A stretch of DNA of 64,000 nt from Devosia ginsengisoli (GTDB taxonomy: Bacteria; Pseudomonadota; Alphaproteobacteria; Rhizobiales; Devosiaceae): contig NZ_JANQAJ010000006.1 in the NCBI RefSeq assembly GCF_024707105.1, positions 620,001 to 684,000 on the forward strand. Direction: 5' to 3'. The notes under the pieces were generated by a model. The model made no database searches. It worked only from the letters and a program-made list of their open reading frames with translations, and was not told the DNA's origin. Positions 57,552 through 64,000 of the stretch are shown one piece after another (positions within the stretch are counted from its first letter, which is position 1; each line of letters begins with the position of its first letter). A program made the translations under genes and the position numbers.

Positions 57552-58057
57552 CAGCGGCTGAGCGCGGCCAGCAGGGCCAGGCGCAGCGATTCGGCGGCGG
57601 CCTTGGCGGCGCGCTCGTCGGCATCGGTTCGGGCGGCCGTATCGGCCAGAACCTGGCCGCTGGTCGTATATTCGGCGCTGGCCTGGCGAGTGAGGACGAG
57701 CGGTTCGGCCGTGGTGCCGTCGCGGCGCGTCAGGGTCAGCGTTGCCGTCACCGTGGCGCGGTAGGGTTTGTTGGGATTGGCCGTGGCCGAATAGCCGATG
57801 GCCGGGGCGGATGAAGAGACCCGCACCTGCGCCAGCGGCGCCGTTTCATTCTCGGAGCGGCCGAAACGCAAAGCCAGTTCCTGATAGACGATCTGTTCCA
57901 GCCGCGTTGCCGGCTTGGCATAGGCCAGCTCCAGCAGGGGCTGATTGGCCGCCGTGCCGCTATAGACCGGCGTGAAGCTGCAGGCGCCCAACGCCGTGGC
58001 GAGGCCCAGCGCGAGGCTTGCGGCTGCTAGATGGCGCAGGGGCTTAAACAACGACAT
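57551..58057 (-). CDS. lptE: LPS-assembly lipoprotein LptE
   Basis: 168 residues from ATG 58057. Lipobox LGACS after a signal sequence ([22 protein letters not shown]). [19 protein letters not shown] and [13 protein letters not shown]...LTRQASAEY fit the LptE/RlpB family, which plugs the LptD barrel. leuS-lptE-holA order supports the call. Confidence 0.85.
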   Translation of the reverse strand: MSLFKPLRHLAAASLALGLATALGACSFTPVYSGTAANQPLLELAYAKPATRLEQIVYQELALRFGRSENETAPLAQVRVSSSAPAIGYSATANPNKPYRATVTATLTLTRRDGTTAEPLVLTRQASAEYTTSGQVLADTAARTDADERAAKAAAESLRLALLAALSR

Positions 58058-60662
58058 TGACGATCCTGTCCGGCACGACGACGATCTTTTTCGGCACCTG
58101 TCCGGCCAGAATGCGGACAATCTCGTCCATTGACAAGACCAGCTTTTCCACCTCGGCTGGTGGCGTGCCCTTGGCCACGGCGATCTCGCCGCGGCGTTTG
58201 CCGTTGACCTGGATGGGGAGGGTCACCGTGTCGTCCACCAGCAGCGCCGGGTCGACTTCCGGCCAGGGCGCGTCGGTCACCAGGCCCGGTTTGCCCAAGG
58301 CCTGCCAGCAGGTTTCGGCCAGATGCGGCATCATCGGCGCGATGAGCTGGATCAGCCGCTCGACGCCTTCCTGCAGCGCCCCGATCCGCGCCGCTGGAGC
58401 GGCCGAAGCCAGGCCCGCGGCGCGCACCAGCGCATTAGTCAGCTCATAGATCTGCGCTACGGCGCGATTGAAGCGCAGGCCCTCGATATCCTCGCCGACC
58501 GTATGCACGGCCCGGTGCACCGCCTTGCGCAGGTTCTTGGCTTCATCATCGTCCGTTCCAAGAACAATCTCGGAAGATTGTTCCATCAATGCAATAGTTT
58601 CACTGACCAGTCGCCAGACGCGCTGCTGGAAGCGGCTGGCGCCTTCGACGCCGGCCTCGGTCCATTGCACGTCGCGCTCCGGCGGAGAATCCGACAGCAT
58701 GAACCAGCGGGCCGTATCGGCGCCGTAAGTGGCGACGATCTCGTCGGGATCAACCACGTTCTTCTTGGATTTGCTCATCTTTTCCACGGAGCCGATGGTA
58801 ACAGGCTCGCCGGATTCGATGTGCCGGGCGGAGCGCTGCTCGCCCGCGGCTTCCAGCACCACCTCGGTCGGCGGCACCCATTCGCCCGCTGATGACTTGT
58901 AGGTCTCGTGAGTCACCATGCCCTGGGTGAACAGGCCCTTGAATGGCTCGTCCAGGTCCACATGGCCGGTCGCCTTCATGGCGCGGGTGAAGAAGCGCGA
59001 ATAGAGCAGGTGCAGGATCGCGTGTTCCACGCCGCCGATATACTGGTCCACAGGCAGCCAGCGGTTGGCCACGGCGGGAATGGTCGGCGTATCGGCATGC
59101 GGGGCGGTGAACCGGGCGAAATACCAGGACGAGTCGACGAACGTGTCCATCGTGTCGGTTTCGCGCCGCGCCGCGCCGCCGCATTGCGGGCAGTTCACAT
59201 GCTTCCAGGTCGGGTGATGATCCAGCGCATTGCCCGGTTTGTCGAAACTGACATCGGCGGGCAACACGACCGGCAAGTCCTTCTTGGGCACGGGAATGGT
59301 GCCACAGGTCTCGCAATGGATGATCGGGATGGGCGCGCCCCAGTAGCGCTGGCGCGACAGGCCCCAGTCGCGCAGGCGGTAGTTGACTTCCACCTTGCCC
59401 TGCGGCTGGCCGTCGACGCTGCGGGCGGCGAAATGCTCGGCAATAGCCTTCTTGGCCGCGTCCACCGTCAGCCCGTCGAGGAAGCCGGAATTGTAGATCA
59501 CGCCGGGATCAGTCACGGCCTCGTCGGCAATGGCGAAGCTGGCGGCGTCGGCACCAGAGGGCAGCACGACGGGCACCACCGGCAGGTCATATTTGCGGGC
59601 GAAGTCCAGGTCGCGCTGGTCATGCGCCGGGCAACCGAAAATGGCGCCGGTGCCATAGTCCATCAGCACGAAATTGGCGACATAGACGGGCAGGGTTTGC
59701 CCCTCGATGACCGGATGCTTCACGCGCAATCCGGTGAACACGCCCTTTTTCTCGGCCTTTTCCAGCGTTTCGGTCGCCGTGCCCTGACGATGGCATTCGG
59801 CGACGAATTCGGCCAGGTCAGGATTGTTGGCGGCCAATTCGGCCGTCAGGGCGTGGTCGGGCGACAGCGCGATGAAGGAGGCGCCGAAAATGGTGTCCGG
59901 ACGCGTGGTGAAAACGTCCACGCTGGTCGCCGCCGTGGCCTCATCAGGCACCAGTTCGAACAGCAGGCGCAGGCCTTCGGACTTGCCGATCCAGTTGCGC
60001 TGCATGATGCGCACTTTCTCGGGCCACCCCGTCAGTTCGTCCAGTGCTTGCAGCAAGTCCTCGGCATAGTCGGAAATCTTGAAGAACCACTGGGTCAGCT
60101 CGCGCTGCTCCACCACGGCGCCCGAGCGCCAGCCGCGCCCGTCGATGACCTGCTCATTGGCCAGCACGGTCATGTCGACGGGGTCCCAGTTGACCTTGGA
60201 TTTCTTGCGCGTCACCAGGCCTGCCGCCATCATGTCGATGAACATGGATTGCTGGTGCTTGTAATATTCGGGCTCGCAGGTGGCGATTTCGCGCGTCCAG
60301 TCGATGGACAGGCCCATGGACTTGAGCTGGGCCTTCATCGCCTCGATGTTCTGGCGGGTCCAGGTGCCCGGATTCATGCCGCGCTCGATGGCGGCATTTT
60401 CCGCCGGCAGGCCGAAGGCGTCCCAGCCCATGGGGTGCAGTACATTGCGGCCCCTGGCGCGGTAATAGCGCGCCACCACGTCGCCCATGGAATAGTTGCG
60501 CACATGGCCCATATGGATGCGGCCGGACGGGTAGGGGAACATCTCGAGGACGTAATAGGGCTCGCGCGGATCGTCATTGGCGCTGACAAAGCTGCGGGCA
60601 TCGTCCCACACCTTCTGCCACTTGGGTTCCATTTCGCGCGGATTGTAGCGTTCGCCGCTCAC
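58044..60662 (-). CDS. leuS: Leucyl-tRNA synthetase, GTG start
   Basis: 872 residues from GTG 60662 ([19 protein letters not shown]). Class I synthetase. HIGH motif as HMGH in [24 protein letters not shown] as [10 protein letters not shown]1 editing domain with [12 protein letters not shown] and a zinc-binding CETCG...CPQCGG segment. Full length. First gene of leuS-lptE-holA. Confidence 0.97.
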   Translation of the reverse strand: MSGERYNPREMEPKWQKVWDDARSFVSANDDPREPYYVLEMFPYPSGRIHMGHVRNYSMGDVVARYYRARGRNVLHPMGWDAFGLPAENAAIERGMNPGTWTRQNIEAMKAQLKSMGLSIDWTREIATCEPEYYKHQQSMFIDMMAAGLVTRKKSKVNWDPVDMTVLANEQVIDGRGWRSGAVVEQRELTQWFFKISDYAEDLLQALDELTGWPEKVRIMQRNWIGKSEGLRLLFELVPDEATAATSVDVFTTRPDTIFGASFIALSPDHALTAELAANNPDLAEFVAECHRQGTATETLEKAEKKGVFTGLRVKHPVIEGQTLPVYVANFVLMDYGTGAIFGCPAHDQRDLDFARKYDLPVVPVVLPSGADAASFAIADEAVTDPGVIYNSGFLDGLTVDAAKKAIAEHFAARSVDGQPQGKVEVNYRLRDWGLSRQRYWGAPIPIIHCETCGTIPVPKKDLPVVLPADVSFDKPGNALDHHPTWKHVNCPQCGGAARRETDTMDTFVDSSWYFARFTAPHADTPTIPAVANRWLPVDQYIGGVEHAILHLLYSRFFTRAMKATGHVDLDEPFKGLFTQGMVTHETYKSSAGEWVPPTEVVLEAAGEQRSARHIESGEPVTIGSVEKMSKSKKNVVDPDEIVATYGADTARWFMLSDSPPERDVQWTEAGVEGASRFQQRVWRLVSETIALMEQSSEIVLGTDDDEAKNLRKAVHRAVHTVGEDIEGLRFNRAVAQIYELTNALVRAAGLASAAPAARIGALQEGVERLIQLIAPMMPHLAETCWQALGKPGLVTDAPWPEVDPALLVDDTVTLPIQVNGKRRGEIAVAKGTPPAEVEKLVLSMDEIVRILAGQVPKKIVVVPDRIVNVVV

Positions 60663-60791
60663 TGAACTCGTCCTTGGATGATTTGGCGCAGGCACCGGGT
60701 AAAGTCCGGCGCGGCTTGCGTTTAGGGGGATTTTGGCTACCGGACCATCACCAGAAATCCCCACCAAGGTCAACAGGAACAGGGCGAAAGC

Positions 60792-61466
60792 ATGGACTTG
60801 GCCGCCGCCGGCAACCTCGCTGCCATCAAAGAGCGCATCGCCCGCGCCCATGCCCGCTTCGGCGCCCCGCCCGAACGGGTCGAGCTGGTCGCCGTCTCCA
60901 AGACTTTTCCGGCTGTGGCGATCGAGCCGTTCCTGGCGGCCCGGCAGCGCGTCTTCGGGGAAAATCGCGTGCAGGAGGCCAAGGACAAGTGGCCCGGTCT
61001 GCGGGTCCGCTATCCCGATATCGAGCTGCACCTGATCGGGCCGCTGCAGACCAACAAGGCGCGCGAGGCGGTGGCCCTGTTCGACGTCATCGAAACAGTG
61101 GATCGCGACAAGCTGGCCGGCGTGCTGGCGGCCGAAATGGCGCGGGCTGGCCGCAAGCTACCCTGTTTCGTCCAGGTCAATATCGGGCTCGAGGACCAGA
61201 AGGCGGGCATTGCCCCGGCCGAAACCGTGGCCTTCGTCCAGCGCTGCCGCGATGTCCACGGGCTCGATATCATCGGCCTCATGTGCATCCCGCCCGACGG
61301 CGTGCCGCCCGGGCCCTATTTCGCCCATCTCGCCACCCTGGCCCGCGACGCCGGCCTTGCCCGCCTCTCCATGGGCATGAGCGGCGATTTCGAGGTGGGC
61401 ATCGCCATGGGCGCGACGCATGTACGGGTGGGTTCGGCCCTGTTCGGGGCGCGGCCTCAGCCCTAG
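60792..61466 (+). CDS. YggS-family PLP-binding protein
   Basis: 224 residues. PLP homeostasis protein; fold type III barrel without known enzyme activity. [19 protein letters not shown] (PLP Lys), [28 protein letters not shown], and the phosphate-binding [27 protein letters not shown]. Divergent from leuS. The name yggS comes from the E. coli homologue. Confidence 0.9.
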   Translation: MDLAAAGNLAAIKERIARAHARFGAPPERVELVAVSKTFPAVAIEPFLAARQRVFGENRVQEAKDKWPGLRVRYPDIELHLIGPLQTNKAREAVALFDVIETVDRDKLAGVLAAEMARAGRKLPCFVQVNIGLEDQKAGIAPAETVAFVQRCRDVHGLDIIGLMCIPPDGVPPGPYFAHLATLARDAGLARLSMGMSGDFEVGIAMGATHVRVGSALFGARPQP

Positions 61467-61481
61467 CATTGGTGCGCGTGG

Positions 61482-61590
61482 CCCCACCCCCACCCTCAAT
61501 CCTTCCCCATCATGGGGAGGGAGGCGCCAGCTCGAATGTCGGTGTTCATCGTCTCCCTCCCCTTGTGGGGAGGGGTCAAGGGGTGGGGGT
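61482..61590. repeat. REP-like palindrome, family A copy 3
   Basis: CCCCACCCCCACCCTCAATC and CCCCATCATGGGGAGGGAGG, then TCTCCCTCCCCTTGTGGG and GAGGGGTCAAGGGGTGGGGG. The rest of the gap to the cenR-like gene (to 61776) shows no further gene. Confidence 0.7.
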
Positions 61591-61776
61591 GCGCCACACG
61601 CACAGACCTTGCGAAAGTGCCACACCCTATTTTGTCGTCATTACAGCAGGCACTGCAACTTCCGCCGCTTTTCTTCGTTGCTGTGGGCAATAACGCCGTT
61701 GTGATTGGCTGGCCAAAAACCGGTCGCAATATTGTGACCCATGGCGGGGGCCGATGCAAAAAGACCGGAGAAAACA

Positions 61777-62460
61777 ATGAACAAGCGACGCATCCTGCTG
61801 GTGGACGACGACGCTGATCTTCGCCAGACCCTGGTCGAGCAATTGGAAACGCAGCATGAATTCCAGATTATGCAGGCGGGAACCGCCAATGATGCTCTCA
61901 AGGTGACCCGCGAAAACAATATCGACCTGATGATTCTCGATGTCGGCCTGCCCGATATGGATGGGCGCGAGGCGGTCAAGGTGCTGCGCAGCGAGGGCTA
62001 TAAGAGCCCTATCCTCATGCTGACCGGGCATGACAGCGATGCCGACCAGATCCGCGGGCTCGATTCCGGCGCCAACGACTATCTCACCAAGCCCTTCCGC
62101 TTTCCGGTGCTGCTGGCCCGCATCAATTCCGCTTTGCGCCAGCATGACCAGAGCGAGGATGTGGTCTTCACCATCGGCCCCTACAGTTTCCAGCCTTCGG
62201 CCAAGCTGCTCGAGGCCAATGACGGTGCCAAGGTGCGGCTGACCGACAAGGAAACCTCCATTCTGAAATATCTGTACCGGCAGGGTCCCAAGACCATCAC
62301 GCGCGACGTGCTGCTCAAGGAGGTCTGGGGCTACAATAACCGGGTCACCACCCATACGCTGGAAACCCATATCTACCGCCTGCGCCAGAAGATCGAGCGC
62401 GACCCCTCCAATGCGCGCCTGCTGGTCACCGAAGAGGGCGGCTATCGCCTGGTGCCGTAG
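61777..62460 (+). CDS. cenR: OmpR/PhoB-family response regulator (CenR-like)
   Basis: 227 residues from ATG 61777, with GGAG 7 nt upstream. Receiver domain: ILLVDDDADLRQTL, phosphoacceptor Asp55 in LMILDVGLPDMDG, LTGHDS and the KPF loop. C-terminal winged helix: VRLTDKETSILKYLYRQGPKTITRDVLLKEVWGYNNRVTTHTLETHIYRLRQKI. Resembles CenR, an essential envelope regulator in alphaproteobacteria. No sensor kinase is adjacent. Confidence 0.82.
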   Translation: MNKRRILLVDDDADLRQTLVEQLETQHEFQIMQAGTANDALKVTRENNIDLMILDVGLPDMDGREAVKVLRSEGYKSPILMLTGHDSDADQIRGLDSGANDYLTKPFRFPVLLARINSALRQHDQSEDVVFTIGPYSFQPSAKLLEANDGAKVRLTDKETSILKYLYRQGPKTITRDVLLKEVWGYNNRVTTHTLETHIYRLRQKIERDPSNARLLVTEEGGYRLVP

Positions 62461-62471
62461 AGACGGCCTCT

Positions 62472-62518
62472 GGCGCCATTTCCCCCAGGCTATGCAAACC
62501 TGATCAGGAGATGGCGCC
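62472..62518. repeat. Inverted repeat GGCGCCAT...ATGGCGCC after the cenR-like gene
   Basis: Eight-base arms with a 31-nt loop between the cenR-like gene and the convergent oxidoreductase gene. It could terminate either transcript, but no T-run follows. Confidence 0.35.
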
Positions 62519-62539
62519 GCCACGGGTGCGGTAAAGCCG

Positions 62540-63145
62540 TTACTGCTCCTTCTTGAGCAGGTCCTGGAAGATCAACTGCCCCCAGACACGGCCGCGTGCA
62601 TGCACCAGCGCGCCACCCTCGTCGAATTTTCCCAGCTCGATGGGCGCGAAGCCGAGTTGTCTGGCCAAGGCCGCCACGGGCGCGACGGCGTCCGCGTTGT
62701 CGCTCGACAGGAAGACCACCCGGTGGCCGCCCTCGACGACCGGATCGGTCGCCAGGGTGGCTGCAATCAGGTGATTGAACCCTTTGACGAACTTGGCGCC
62801 GGGGAACGCCTTCGCGGCGAAGGCGGAGGATGGCAGATTGTCCAGCTCTCCAGGAGGCACTCCAAACACGTTCGTCGCGTCGATGATTGTCTTGCCTTCC
62901 CAGTTCGGCAGGGCCTTCGCAACCGCGCGATGCTCCCCAAACGGGATTGCCAGGATGATCGTGTCGGCAGCCCCGACTGCTTCTTGCAGCGACTTGGCGA
63001 CGACCGTGGGTCCGATCGCCCGAGCCTGCGGCGCCAATGCCTCGGGCGGACGGCGGCTCGCGACGATCACGTCGATGTTCTTGCGGGCAAAGGCCTGGGC
63101 GAGAGCCTGGCCTATCTTGCCGAATCCTATAATCGCGTAGCTCAT
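62540..63145 (-). CDS. NADPH-dependent F420-reductase-like oxidoreductase (Rossmann)
   Basis: 201 residues from ATG 63145. Starts MSYAIIGFGKIGQALAQAFARKNIDVIVASRRPPEAL, a classical GxGxxG Rossmann loop of the F420-dependent NADP reductase/proline-reductase family. TIIDATNVFGVPPGEL and FVKGFNHLIAATL follow. Convergent with the cenR-like gene. Substrate unknown. Divergent from a LysR gene that may regulate it. Confidence 0.8.
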   Translation of the reverse strand: MSYAIIGFGKIGQALAQAFARKNIDVIVASRRPPEALAPQARAIGPTVVAKSLQEAVGAADTIILAIPFGEHRAVAKALPNWEGKTIIDATNVFGVPPGELDNLPSSAFAAKAFPGAKFVKGFNHLIAATLATDPVVEGGHRVVFLSSDNADAVAPVAALARQLGFAPIELGKFDEGGALVHARGRVWGQLIFQDLLKKEQ

Positions 63146-63410
63146 AATGCTTCTCCGTTCTGTTGGTTGGATCGTCCCTCGAGACCTCAACATGGGTCCG
63201 CCGGAGCCAGGCGTTGAGTGCGGAAGCGCGCATATCGGTGGTGCGAAATCGATCCGGCTGGACGATTGGCGTCGGCCGCGAAGATCATTATCCGCCGCTC
63301 GGAATCGGGTGGCGCACTGACGATGGGGGCTATGATAACAGCCCGCATTGCTGTTCGATGTGTTAGATGCGGGGCTTCGGAAGGCGCACCGCGCGGTGCG
63401 GAGCTGCACC

Positions 63411-64000
63411 ATGATCGACTGGGACGACGTTCGCTATTTTCTTGCCGTCGCGCGCGGAGGCTCCGTGCGGGCGGCCGCCATGCGCCTCGAGGTAAATCAC
63501 TCGACCGTGCTGCGCCGCATCGCTCAGTTGGAGGAACGCCTCGGGGCGCATATGTTCGAAAAGCTGCCCTCTGGCTACCGCCTGACGGAAGCGGGCGGCG
63601 AGGTCCTCGAACTGGCCAACCAGATGGAGGCGTCGTCGCATTTGCTGGAGACGCGTGTCTTCGGTCGCGACCAGAGTGCGCGCGGGCTCTTGCGGGTGAC
63701 GCTTCCACCGTTCCTCGCCACACATCTGCTCATGCCGGATCTCGCCGACTTCGCGCGTCTGCACCCGGACATCGAGATAGAAGTCCTGTCGTCCGGAGCG
63801 GTGGCGAATCTGACCAACCGGGAGGCCGACATCGCGATCCGCATTGTCGCCGACCGCAAGACCCTGCCGCTCAATCTTCACGGCCTGAAAGGACCGGAGC
63901 TGTTCAGCGGCGTCTACATGTCTCGCGATCGACTGGCTGCCTGGCATGCGGGCGCGCCTGATCCCATCCGGTGGATCGTCATAGACAATCATGGAATTCC
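63411..64000 (+). CDS. LysR-family transcriptional regulator, 3' end outside window
   Basis: Begins MIDWDDVRYFLAVARGGSVRAAAMRLEVNHSTVLRRIAQLEERLGAHMF, a LysR HTH, then LRVTLPPFLATHLLMPDLADFARLHPDIEIEVLSSG, the substrate domain. The frame is open to the last base, so about 196 residues are visible and the gene is truncated by the window. The 265-bp gap to the divergent oxidoreductase gene should hold both promoters; I see no clear boxes there. Confidence 0.88.
   Translation, partial: MIDWDDVRYFLAVARGGSVRAAAMRLEVNHSTVLRRIAQLEERLGAHMFEKLPSGYRLTEAGGEVLELANQMEASSHLLETRVFGRDQSARGLLRVTLPPFLATHLLMPDLADFARLHPDIEIEVLSSGAVANLTNREADIAIRIVADRKTLPLNLHGLKGPELFSGVYMSRDRLAAWHAGAPDPIRWIVIDNHGI

Noticed and set aside
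58908..60665. 585-aa frame opposite leuS
   Set aside because: Long because leuS is long and GC-rich; no domain or ribosome-binding site supports it.

Overview
The window is a contiguous piece of an alphaproteobacterial main chromosome. High GC, the gene order dnaQ-coaE-aroE-maf | hemE-hemJ-rho-mnmE-mnmG-rsmG-parA-parB-holA-lptE-leuS, a cenR-type response regulator, secB/fxsA/Tim44, and CtrA-type boxes all point to Hyphomicrobiales (Rhizobiales). A Devosia-like organism is my best guess, but the genus is inference from overall character, not from a search. There are no rRNA or tRNA genes, no prophage, no transposase and no CRISPR that I can see.

Layout. 1-5.5 kb: a GH25 lysozyme lipoprotein, an Rnk-like protein, small proteins, marC, a toxin-antitoxin pair, gshB and yraN. 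5.4-11.4 kb: rsmI, a PBP-activator-like lipoprotein, a rubredoxin-like/metallo-beta-lactamase protein, and hemW-rdgB-rph. 11.5-23.4 kb: heat-shock block hrcA, grpE, dnaK, dnaJ, interspersed with pncA, pabBC, unknown genes, an alpha/beta-hydrolase-like protein and a GT8 glycosyltransferase. 23.5-33.5 kb: redox and sugar enzymes, pyrF, adenosine kinase, a TetR/DUF2214 divergent pair, nth, an ada-like gene, and dapB-EVE-gpmA. 33.6-38.3 kb: his operon hisB-(DUF2628)-hisH-hisA-hisF-hisE-coaA on the minus strand. 38.4-47.3 kb: hslV-GNAT-hslU, an XRE/Smr/Tim44 cluster, fxsA, secB, then dnaQ-coaE-aroE-maf. 47.3-47.75 kb: the candidate chromosomal replication origin. 47.75-62.5 kb: hemE through parAB, leuS, a YggS protein and cenR. 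62.5-64 kb: an NADP-dependent oxidoreductase divergent from a truncated LysR gene.

The most interesting part is chromosome biology. The maf-hemE gap has two perfect CtrA boxes (TTAA-N7-TTAAC) plus a third with one mismatch, an 8/9 DnaA box and six GANTC methylation sites. Genes run away from it on both sides, as at the Caulobacter hemE origin. A perfect 16-bp parS (TGTTTCACGTGAAACA) lies in rsmG. Ten near-parS sites are spread from 5.8 to 56.5 kb. Several sit next to terminators in intergenic regions, and others are inside coding sequence, read as Ser-Arg-Glu-Thr.

Four conserved reading frames (hrcA, an alpha/beta-hydrolase gene, dnaK, hemE) are each broken by one base in a homopolymer of 4-5 bases. 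dnaK and hemE are normally indispensable, so sequencing or assembly indels are the likeliest cause. Several families of REP-like palindromes occupy the gaps between operons.
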